Under the pieces are notes generated by a model that was not told the DNA's origin, did not search any database, and was given only the letters and a program-made list of their open reading frames with translations. A stretch of DNA of 64,000 bases, taken from JAWKOK01 sp963698255. GTDB taxonomy: Bacteria; Chloroflexota; Anaerolineae; Caldilineales; Caldilineaceae. How positions within the stretch are numbered: position 1 is the first letter of the stretch; the number at the start of each line of letters is the position of its first letter. Positions 57,263-64,000 of the stretch are shown here, piece by piece. A program made the translations under genes and the position numbers. The stretch covers positions 248,001-312,000 of the forward strand of contig CAVOQD010000023.1 in assembly GCA_963698255.1 (NCBI GenBank). The letters are read 5' to 3'.

Positions 57263-57531
57263 ATGCACAAAATGCCGCCAACTGTACCTGTCTCCAATCT
57301 ACGCAACGAGCAGGATGAGATTTTGCAGATGATGAACGAACAACCGGTGATGCTCACACAGCGCGGCAAGGCTCGCGCTGCGCTCGTCAACATCGAGCAT
57401 ACTGGCGTGCCGAGTCCGAGCGGGTACAGAATGATATGGGGGAACAGGAGTGGCTCGATGCCGATCCAGTGATTGAAAAATGGTCCGCCAAGCATGGGAT
57501 AGGCGCGAATGTTTCGGTTCCAGTGGCGTAA
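57263..57531 (+). CDS. Phd/YefM-type antitoxin (frameshifted)
   Basis: MPPTVPVSNLRNEQDEIL and NEQPVMLTQRGKARAALVNI are the typical DNA-binding half of Phd/YefM antitoxins. A missing base near 57400 moves the frame; the second half (WRAESERVQNDMGEQEWLDA) then continues to a stop at 57529-57531. About 89 residues. An ATG at 57272 is another possible start. Confidence 0.7.
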
Positions 57532-57664
57532 AGAGGTTCTCATCTATTTTCGAGCCAACGAAGGTCTGATCAACGAACTCGAACTCGCCTTTGCAGAATT
57601 TCGGAAACAAGAAACGAGAACGCCAGAGTCCATCTATGATGAGATATTTTTCGGAGAAGCGTGA
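57509..57664 (+). CDS. Small protein overlapping the antitoxin gene (51 aa)
   Basis: The ATG at 57509 lies inside the end of the antitoxin gene, an arrangement typical of toxin-antitoxin pairs. The 51 residues (MFRFQWRKEVLIYFRANEGL ... SIYDEIFFGEA) do not match a RelE/ParE toxin that I recognise; it could be a truncated or unrelated small protein. Confidence 0.4.
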   Translation: MFRFQWRKEVLIYFRANEGLINELELAFAEFRKQETRTPESIYDEIFFGEA

Positions 57665-57667
57665 GCG

Positions 57668-58328
57668 ATGGCCAAATTTTCAGTAGGAGATTCTGTACGC
57701 TTTCACCTCGGAGTCAAAGACTATGATTTCGACGTTGATATCGGTGGGTGGCAGGGTCGAGTGATCCAACTGACGGAATATGCTACTGTGATGGTCGCCT
57801 TCGACAGCATCACCCTGCGCAACATGCCCGGCGAGTATATCGAGACCTGTGAGGAAGATGGGCTGAGTTGGTCGGAGTATGGAGCAGATCCGAACGAACT
57901 GGAAGTCGTGCCGCCCCGAGATACGCCCGCAGACGTGGAAACTGCTATCGCCGAGTTGGGCGCTCGCTATGCCTACAGCCATCTGGGCGAAGAAGGACGG
58001 GACATGAATGCTGTCCTGGCTGGTGTCGCCCCGGTTGATGGGATGGCCGCGATGAAGCGTTGGGGCGAACTATCTGGGACAGACCCTCAGCTTCCCGTTT
58101 GAAGCGGAAGTGGTGGAGATGCTTTTCGAACGCGGCCCCATCCGGTACGGTGACCGGCTTCAGGTGATGGGCATCAACATGGTTGATGATTCATATGGAG
58201 TGCTGGCGGATGTTAAGCGAGGACGAGAATCCTACGTCTGTCCCTTCTGCGATCTCGAGACTATTGACAATGAGTCGCCCAACCACGATCCGTTACAACT
58301 ATACAGGGTATGGTTTGCCAACCGATAG
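57668..58328 (+). CDS. Unknown SH3-like protein annotated in databases as calcium-binding (frameshifted)
   Basis: The first part (MAKFSVGDSVRFHLGVKDYD, GGWQGRVIQLTEY, YIETCEEDGLSWSEYGADPN) has SH3-like beta strands. After an indel near 58070 the frame moves and continues FPFEAEVVEMLFERGPIRYG, DRLQVMGINMVDDSYGVLAD, YVCPFCDLETID, VWFANR. The two halves make one protein of about 220 residues. I recall such proteins being called calcium-binding in some genomes; evidence for this is weak. Confidence 0.6.
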
Positions 58329-58574
58329 AAAATCAGGAACCGATTCGTGTGAACAGACTCAGATCGTGACATTGCCTTTCATGCGTCCTCTATTCCATCT
58401 TTTTGAAGGTTTGTACAAGACGTATTTCCTTTGACGAAAGCGCTCAATCGAGAGCGCTGCCCATCGTGCTGGCTACTTTACTCATCCAGCCTCAAAATCA
58501 CGGCTCGAGGGGAGTTGATCGAAAACTGACAAGCGGCTACGCTAATGCTCTTATCCAGGCCAACGAGTTGTTCA

Positions 58575-58806
58575 GTCGGCAGTGGCGCTGTAATTGACGC
58601 GACTCGAAGCAGGAAAGAACTGTTAGCGGAGAACGCTCTGTTGCGTCAGCAACTGATCATCCTCAAACGTGGTCAGAAACGACCAGTTTTGTCCAACTCG
58701 GATCGCATCAAGCTTGTCTGTCTAGCCAGATTGACACCGGATTGGAGACAGATATTGAAGATCGTTCAGCCGGATACTCTCCTGCGCTGGCATCGGGATC
58801 AGTTTT
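58575..58806 (+). pseudogene. N-terminal fragment of an integrase-type (IS481/IS3-like) transposase
   Basis: SRKELLAENALLRQQLIILK, RPVLSNSDRIKLVCLARL and IVQPDTLLRWHRDQF match the first ~75 residues of rve-type transposases that begin with a helix and HTH. The catalytic domain is missing. About 250 bp (58329-58574) before it and about 300 bp after it (58807-59115) hold no gene I can support. Confidence 0.7.
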
Positions 58807-59115
58807 CAAGTCGTAAGTTCCGGGAGCCAGTTGCTCCAGCCTTTCGATTAGTGGATGTTCAAATGGATAGATTCGTTTGAACATCAGAATTCTCAACCGA
58901 AAGGCACTGTTATCACGATAAAGTTTCTTGCCAATGAGTGAATTTTCGGCTGATTCACACGAGGGGCGGTACAGCAAAACGGTTATTCTGTAGGCCCTTC
59001 CCCACCGAACCACGCATAGGCGCATTTGCTACCCAAAAGGTCAATCTGAATAATAATGTGACATTGTCAAATTATCCACAAAAGATGATTTAATTGGGTG
59101 CCCAAGGAGTTGACA

Positions 59116-59808
59116 TTGATCCAGCCGCCAACAAATCCTAAAGCTGAGTTAACAGTAGCGATTGCTACGGGTATTGTAGCTGCAATACCTTGGTTTGGAG
59201 GGGTCATTGCCGAAGTCGGGAATCTGTACCTTAACCCTCTTGAAAAACGCAAACAAGTGTGGATGAACGAAGTTTCACTGGCGATTGAAGAAATCCAGGA
59301 ACGATTTTCGCTACTTCCCGAATCGCTCGAAGAGGACGACGCGTTTATTTCTTTTCTATACCAGGCAACCGTCCTTGCTCTCAGAAATCATCAACAAGAG
59401 AAGATCGATGCGCTTCGTAATGCTCTTGTTTCGTCTGCCGATCCCACTCGTTCATCCGAAGACCTTGTTTTTCAGTTCTTGCGATACATTGATGAACTCA
59501 GTGTTACTCACTTGCAAATACTTGCTGATCTTGACAAGCATGCTGGGCAATTTGCAAGACTCGATCAATTTGACCAAATTTATGACCGGTTTCAGACACT
59601 CATGGGCCAATCGATTGATCGACCTGTGTTTCGGACATTTGTTCAAGATCTTGATGTTCGGTTTCTGATTCGGATTGGAGACATCGACGAGTTCTCAGAA
59701 TATGCTTCCCAGCTCTCGCTGCTTGAATTAGAAAATTCTAAGAAGCGGCCTCTTGAAGTTACAACACTGGGCCGTGAATTCCTCTCGTTCGTGCAAAACA
59801 AACAATGA
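59116..59808 (+). CDS. Unknown helical protein with one hydrophobic segment (230 aa)
   Basis: A TTG start at 59116 is preferred because AAGGAG lies 6 bases upstream; an upstream GTG at 59098 lacks a ribosome site. The N-terminal region TVAIATGIVAAIPWFGGVIA could insert in a membrane. WMNEVSLAIEEIQERF and a long helical body follow, ending LEVTTLGREFLSFVQ. I know no named family. The codon use is AT-richer than in the left half of the window, which suggests transfer. Confidence 0.65.
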   Translation: MIQPPTNPKAELTVAIATGIVAAIPWFGGVIAEVGNLYLNPLEKRKQVWMNEVSLAIEEIQERFSLLPESLEEDDAFISFLYQATVLALRNHQQEKIDALRNALVSSADPTRSSEDLVFQFLRYIDELSVTHLQILADLDKHAGQFARLDQFDQIYDRFQTLMGQSIDRPVFRTFVQDLDVRFLIRIGDIDEFSEYASQLSLLELENSKKRPLEVTTLGREFLSFVQNKQ

Positions 59809-59864
59809 GAAAAAGCCATCGGCGTTCTGTGAAGCTAACAATGAGCACAGAACAGACCGATGGC
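59808..59864 (-). repeat. Stem-loop repeat, copy 2 of 2
   Basis: It begins within the stop codon of the preceding gene and shares GCCATCGGCGTTCTGTG ... CAGACCGATGGC with copy 1 at 53576-53634. Confidence 0.65.
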
Positions 59865-60094
59865 GGCATCTGATGTCGATGGCTGTACACATTTGTCGTG
59901 GCGATGTTGTCGCCTGTTAGCTTCATTCGCTTCAGCATTGCGGTCCAAAGACCAGCCTCTCCCTCAAGCGATTTCGTGGTTGAAATCGTGAAAGATTGTC
60001 GTTCTCTGACCATCTGCTGAGCAATTCTCAACGCTTGTTGCGGTTCAACTTCCGTCTGAGCAACTATAAAACCTGTCTGGATGATCCCCGCCCA

Positions 60095-60295
60095 TCACGG
60101 CAAATCGTGATGTTGGGCCACCCAACAGTCGTCGCACAGATCCGGAAGATCGTCGGTTCCCTCGTTCGAGCAAACTGTCTTGCCGCACTCGCAGCACTGC
60201 CAAAGCTCGCCATAACAGCGGTCATGGTTGTCACTCCGGCAGCCTGCCATTCGTTTGGATACAACTCCTTTCTGCTGGTTCAAGCCGATGCTCAC
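60095..60295 (-). CDS. Small zinc-ribbon-like protein (66 aa)
   Basis: The GTG start lies 1 bp after the stop of the preceding gene. The protein has two cysteine pairs, CCECGKTVC and LCDDCW, spaced as in zinc ribbons. It is the third gene of a tight minus-strand set. No family is recognised. Confidence 0.55.
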   Translation of the reverse strand: MSIGLNQQKGVVSKRMAGCRSDNHDRCYGELWQCCECGKTVCSNEGTDDLPDLCDDCWVAQHHDLP

Positions 60296-60296
60296 T

Positions 60297-60728
60297 TCAA
60301 TTCTCGAAGCGGTTGGATACCCAGGATCTACTCAAACCAACCCCAGTACCAAGTAGCCAGGACGGGTGTCCGTGTGGGCAATGCCCATCGGGTTCGATGA
60401 TACACCCATCGGTGGCCTCACAGCAGCCATCCCACATCCAGTCTTCCAGCGTCTCCCAGGCAGGCTGGGCAACGGTCGGCTCCGGCCATTGGCCCGCCTG
60501 TAATTCAGCGAGCAAAGCGTCGAGCTTGCCGGTTGCCTGCACCAGTACATCCACCCCCTGTGAAACGATGAGGTTGGACGTAGCGGGATCTTCCAGAACC
60601 CGGAAACGGGCTTCCAACTGCTGCCACTGACTGCGGAGATGTTGCTTGACCTCAGTCTTGTTGCCTCCAATCGTCGTGGCCCCATTTATCTTGCCCACAG
60701 TTTTCTCGGGCACAGTCTTTATGACCAT
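60297..60728 (-). CDS. Unknown protein with Cys-rich C-terminus (143 aa)
   Basis: The ATG follows GGAGGGAGATCG. A helical body (KQHLRSQWQQLEARFRVLED, QATGKLDALLAELQAGQ) is followed by GCCEATDGCIIEPDGHCPHG, a possible metal site. It lies 13 bp after the first gene of the set. Function unknown; such sets occur on plasmids and integrated elements. Confidence 0.65.
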   Translation of the reverse strand: MVIKTVPEKTVGKINGATTIGGNKTEVKQHLRSQWQQLEARFRVLEDPATSNLIVSQGVDVLVQATGKLDALLAELQAGQWPEPTVAQPAWETLEDWMWDGCCEATDGCIIEPDGHCPHGHPSWLLGTGVGLSRSWVSNRFEN

Positions 60729-60741
60729 CGATCTCCCTCCA

Positions 60742-61041
60742 TCAGTACTCCATAGGCGTCAATAACGTGGTCACAGAGCGGTCGTGCTCCGTGATGATCC
60801 AAATCTTGACCTGCTTGCCGGTCAGGTAAGAACTGAGAATACGAGCTCCGTTCTCCACCGACCAGTCATTCGACTGCTTGTCCTCTTCCGGCACAACGCC
60901 CCAGTCGCCCACGATATGGCGATCCAGGAATTCATGCGGCGTCTGTTCGGCCTCCTCCAGCGCAGCGAGTGCACCAGGGGTGGCGACGACTCGGCCAAGA
61001 GAGAACAGCGGTTTCTTGCGTTCTGTATGAACAGTGTCCAT
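60742..61041 (-). CDS. Small conserved unknown protein (99 aa)
   Basis: The ATG follows AAGGAGC. FSLGRVVATPGALAALEEAE, EFLDRHIVGDWGVVPEEDKQ, GARILSSYLTGKQVKIWIIT and EHDRSVTTLLTPMEY form a pattern I recall from many small plasmid- or phage-linked proteins; its role is unknown. It is the first gene of the set, behind a terminator-like leader. Confidence 0.78.
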   Translation of the reverse strand: MDTVHTERKKPLFSLGRVVATPGALAALEEAEQTPHEFLDRHIVGDWGVVPEEDKQSNDWSVENGARILSSYLTGKQVKIWIITEHDRSVTTLLTPMEY

Positions 61042-61070
61042 CGGGCATGCTCCTTGTTGGGAAATACAAA

Positions 61071-61094
61071 AAGACCTGGGACGTCTCCCAGGTC
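61071..61094 (-). terminator. Terminator-like hairpin in the leader of the 61.0 kb gene
   Basis: On the minus strand AGACCTGGGA ... TCCCAGGTCT has 10 bp arms and is followed by TTTTTG, about 30 bp before the ATG. No minus-strand gene lies upstream, so it sits in the gene's own leader. Confidence 0.7.
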
Positions 61095-61154
61095 TATGCC
61101 GTGCGTCTTTGGTTGTGTGTCAGCCGTACTGTCAACGTGCCAGATGTAGGGCCG

Positions 61155-61183
61155 ACTGTATCCGGTCAGACAACGCTTGTCAA
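61155..61183 (-). promoter_or_regulatory. Sigma70-type promoter for the 61.0-60.1 kb gene set
   Basis: On the minus strand TTGACA, 17 bases, TACAGT. A start near 61148 gives a leader of about 107 bases that includes the hairpin at 61071-61094. Confidence 0.55.
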
Positions 61184-61216
61184 TGGTGCTACAATTGTAT
61201 TTGTCAAGCGAGAATC

Positions 61217-61393
61217 GCGGCAGTTGATCATGAGAAATCGCTGCTCGCGTTTGCGACCGCCATACGGCATAGCATTCAGGACCTCGATTTTGATGAGAAA
61301 CGGAAAATTCTCGAAATGTTGTCTGTGCGTATTGATGTGCTGACCAAGGACCAGGTGAGAGTCACGGGTCTCCTTCCGTTTTTTGAAGAAGTA
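61217..61393 (+). pseudogene. C-terminal fragment of a large serine recombinase
   Basis: LLAFATAIRHSIQDLDFDEK, RKILEMLSVRIDVLTKDQV and VTGLLPF match the end of large serine recombinases, in which FEEKR-type helices precede a strand. The catalytic and zinc domains are missing. The stretch 61394-61876 after it has no convincing gene. Confidence 0.6.
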
Positions 61394-61876
61394 GGAAATG
61401 TTGGTGCGTTTGTAGCTACTACAGTAGATGAAGTAGTCAGTAATGGCTGTGAGCCTGCGTGGGTGACGCTGATCTTCCATCGTTCTCCCCTGGCAACCTC
61501 GCTCCAGAACCTCTCTAGACTATTCTCACGATTGTGAGTATAGTTCTTCTATCAAGCAAATCACTTAGGCCGTTCCAAGAAAACGAATCCCTAATTGACG
61601 GCCTGAAAGCCGCTGCGAAAGCATCGTCGCCAGGGGAATCAATACGGCTCTCTGAGGTTTGGTGGGTAACCTTGATTCCAGTCTTTGGCGGCTACCTCAC
61701 AGAGGAATCATGCTCTACCAGCGTTTCGTCAATTGACGACGATTCCCCACAATACCTCAGAGAACCTCAATTACTTGCAGCGGCCTTACCCTGCCAACGC
61801 CCATCAACGTTAACCTGATGAGACCTCTCACCCTTACAATTCGTGTATTGCAAGTGCCAAAGTTTGAGGAGCAGAT

Positions 61877-63340
61877 ATGGGAAGAACAACAGTGTTTACC
61901 GCGGCGCCCTCACCTGAAAGCTTGGGGATCCCTTCAGGAGCGATCCTGAATTTCCTGCAGCGGATCGACTCCGAGCGCATCTGCATGCACGGGTTCCTGC
62001 TGGTACGTCGCAACAATATCGCGGCTGAGGGATACTGGACTCCATGGTCGGCTGAGCGCAAGCACCGGATGTATTCGGTCAGCAAGAGCTTCGTCGCGTT
62101 GGCGGTCGGAATGATGATCGACGAGGGCAGGCTCACCCTCGACGATCGGGTCGCCGACTACTTCCCGGACAAACTGCCGGACAAGCTACATCCGTGGCTC
62201 GCCGCCTCGACCGTCCGCGACCTTCTGACGATGTCGACCGCCCATTCGAGCACATCCTATACACGGGACGATCCCGACTGGGTGTGGACCTTCTTCAACC
62301 GCACCCCCTCCCATCCTCCCGGCACAATCTTCTCGTACGATACCGCGGCAACGGTCGTGCTCACGGCCACGGTCGAACGGCTCGCGGACATGCCTTTTCT
62401 GGATTACATGCGCCCGCGTTTCCTGGACCGAATCGGGTTCTCCCCTGACGCCTGGTGCGTGCGTACGCCCGAGGGTGGTTCGTGGGGCGGATCGGGGGTT
62501 ATCTGTACGCTTCGGGATCTGGCCAGAGTCGCGCTTGCCTGCATGAACGGCGGCATGTGGGGTGAAGAGAGGGTCCTCCCAGAGGAGTACCTGCGCGTGC
62601 GATCTCGAAGAAAATCGACAATGGTTATCGGGGGAAACAGCGGATACGGCTATCAGATCTGGCGTGAGCAAGAGAACGGTTTCTCCTTCCGCGGCATGGG
62701 CAGCCAGTACGCCATCTGTTTTCCCGACCGCAAGTTTCTGTTCGTCTGCATCGCCGATACACAGGGTGCGCCGGCAGGCAGCGCCATTCCGGCTGTGATG
62801 AGGGAGGAGATTTACCCCCACCTTTCAGACGCGCCACTTCCTGAGGATCGCGACGCCCAGGCGGCGCTCTCCGACAAGATCGAGCGGCTCGCGGTCCTGC
62901 CGATCCCAGGCAGCCCTGACTCGCGAGTGGCTTCGGAAGTCGGCGGAGCCTGGTATGCTTTGGAAGACAACCCGATGGGCATCACGCGGATGCGCCTCTC
63001 CTTCCATGGGGATTACGGCACGTGGGAGTACACCAACGGTCAGGGCAACAATGTGCTGCGCTTCGGTATCGGGCGCGTGCTATCCGGTAAGTTCCCTCAG
63101 CGCAACTACTTCGGCGAACAGATCGGCTCGGTCCCTGGCATCGAGTACGAGTCCTTAGCCTCAGCAGCGTGGGTCGACGAGAAGACGCTCAATATGGAGG
63201 TCTCCATCACGGATATTTATCTGGGAGCGCTCCGCATATCTTTCGCCTTCAAGGGGGAAGAGATCGGCGTCTTTATGATAAAGCAGGCCGAGTGGTTCCT
63301 GGAAGAATACAATGGATTTGCCGGGGGAAAGCGCCTCTAA
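61877..63340 (+). CDS. Serine hydrolase, beta-lactamase class C-like
   Basis: The ATG follows GAGGAGCAGAT. The 487-residue protein has the SxxK motif SVSK (Ser67, Lys70), DEGRLTLDDRVADYFP, the tyrosine loop FSYDTAAT (Tyr154, where many relatives have Tyr-x-Asn), and GSWGGSGVICTLRDLARVAL. The C-terminal ~120 residues form an extra beta-rich domain. The family includes esterases, D-peptidases and transesterases; no signal peptide is seen, so it is probably cytoplasmic. The reading frame is intact. Confidence 0.88.
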   Translation: MGRTTVFTAAPSPESLGIPSGAILNFLQRIDSERICMHGFLLVRRNNIAAEGYWTPWSAERKHRMYSVSKSFVALAVGMMIDEGRLTLDDRVADYFPDKLPDKLHPWLAASTVRDLLTMSTAHSSTSYTRDDPDWVWTFFNRTPSHPPGTIFSYDTAATVVLTATVERLADMPFLDYMRPRFLDRIGFSPDAWCVRTPEGGSWGGSGVICTLRDLARVALACMNGGMWGEERVLPEEYLRVRSRRKSTMVIGGNSGYGYQIWREQENGFSFRGMGSQYAICFPDRKFLFVCIADTQGAPAGSAIPAVMREEIYPHLSDAPLPEDRDAQAALSDKIERLAVLPIPGSPDSRVASEVGGAWYALEDNPMGITRMRLSFHGDYGTWEYTNGQGNNVLRFGIGRVLSGKFPQRNYFGEQIGSVPGIEYESLASAAWVDEKTLNMEVSITDIYLGALRISFAFKGEEIGVFMIKQAEWFLEEYNGFAGGKRL

Positions 63341-63469
63341 CGCAGCAACCGGCATCACAAACCAGGGTACTTTGACGAACTTGCCCTGTGAGGGTATTCC
63401 TCCATCGCTACAACCGCCTTCGTCTTCATCCTATCAGTCAACTAGCAGGCTGTCGGAGAGACTGGATTG

Positions 63470-63562
63470 ATAGACCGCGGATTAGGCGGATTAGGCGAAA
63501 ACAACCTGATTTCCCGATTTTATCGGCTTTTATCAGCCTAATCCGCCGCATCCGCGGTCTAT
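63470..63562. repeat. Palindromic intergenic repeat, copy 3 of 3
   Basis: The 93 bp element has ATAGACCGCGGATTAGGCGG and near-complement ends; its core differs from copies 1 and 2. It lies in the 318 bp gap before the enolase-superfamily gene. Confidence 0.9.
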
Positions 63563-63658
63563 CGGCTCTCACTCCGACAGACTGCGAGGCAGCAGCGAAT
63601 TCCTGCATGTTACTCCAGCTTTCAAATCAGCACACAACCGATTCATAGGGAGATATCC

Positions 63659-64000
63659 ATGGACGAGCCATTCCAAATCTTGAGCGAGACTGAACAGGGA
63701 CGTCAGAAGATCCGTGACATTAAAGTGATGATCCTGCAAGGACCGCGCAGTTACACGCTGGTGAAAGTCATCGCCGAAGACGGCCTCTACGGTATCGGCG
63801 AGGCGTACGGCAGTCCGGGTGTCGGGATGAAGGAGCAGATCGAAGCGATCAAGCCCGCGCTCGATTGGACGGGATCCGCTGGCGATCGATGTGCTCTACA
63901 CCCTGATGGGTCAAAACCCGAATCCAGGAACCGGTTGGGCGGGCGCCAGTCGTACGGATGGCTCGGCCCATGCCCTGATGCGGGCCGCCAGCGGAATCGA
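63659..64000 (+). CDS. Mandelate racemase/muconate lactonizing enzyme-family protein (3' partial, frameshifted)
   Basis: The ATG follows AGGGAGATATCC. KIRDIKVMILQGPRSYTLVK and EDGLYGIGEAYGSPGVG are the N-terminal capping domain of the enolase superfamily (MR/MLE subgroup). An indel near 63860 moves the frame; the second half reads LAIDVLYTLMGQNPNPG and continues past the window end. Acid-sugar dehydratases are common in this group, but the barrel is not visible. Confidence 0.8.
   Translation, partial: MDEPFQILSETEQGRQKIRDIKVMILQGPRSYTLVKVIAEDGLYGIGEAYGSPGVGMKEQIEAIKPALDWTGSAGDRCALHPDGSKPESRNRLGGRQSYGWLGPCPDAGRQRNR

Noticed and set aside
61534..61818. Plus-strand frame of 94 codons
   Set aside because: No ribosome site, no motif and a composition like non-coding sequence.

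Overview
The window is 64 kb of GC-rich bacterial chromosome, most likely from a Chloroflexota bacterium of the Anaerolineae/Caldilineae type. This is inferred from gene content: FG-GAP and Thr/Pro-linker surface proteins, a CHAT/TPR operon, a fused MrpAB antiporter subunit, an F420-type oxidoreductase beside a liv transporter, and many palindromic intergenic elements. No rRNA, tRNA or CRISPR array was seen.

Layout. 0-10.4 kb: a large FG-GAP/lamin-tail surface protein, a GT-C glycosyltransferase, a secreted formylglycine-enzyme-like protein, heme A synthase, small membrane proteins and mnmA. 10.8-17.1 kb (minus strand): a four-gene set of a CHAT protease-like protein, a membrane TPR protein carrying the same short glycine-rich motif, and two secreted proteins built from an unrecognised cysteine module. 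17.2-22.1 kb (minus): an F420-type oxidoreductase and livF, livG, livM and livH, with a palindrome in nearly every spacer. 22.3-31.1 kb (minus): a lipoprotein and htpX, then a complete Mrp Na+/H+ antiporter operon (AB fusion, C, D, E, F, G) bracketed by two DUF2294-like genes. 31.3-43.6 kb: cupin, aconitase, oligoendopeptidase F, an atypical response regulator, thioesterase, aldo-keto reductase, MurJ and a YugP-type protease. 43.7-45.2 kb: an IS4-family element with a visible target duplication. 45.3-50.0 kb: a MATE-like transporter, HIT protein, MscL and an orphan molybdopterin hydroxylase subunit.

From about 50 kb the sequence becomes accessory: a decayed resolvase, an ISAs1-family transposase, a split transketolase, a pRiA4b ORF-3-like protein, a ribbon-helix-helix regulator with an operator-like palindrome, a pentapeptide-repeat membrane protein, a 1.2 kb desert holding a MITE with target duplication, a broken toxin-antitoxin locus, transposase and recombinase remnants, and a three-gene minus-strand set behind a terminator-like leader. 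The window ends with a beta-lactamase-fold hydrolase and the start of an enolase-superfamily enzyme.

A caution applies throughout. At least two dozen single-base frameshifts interrupt otherwise well-conserved genes (livF, livG, livM, livH, acnA, pepF, mrpA, htpX, mscL and others). Both insertions and deletions occur, so most are probably sequencing or assembly errors. I annotate such loci as single genes and say where the frame changes.
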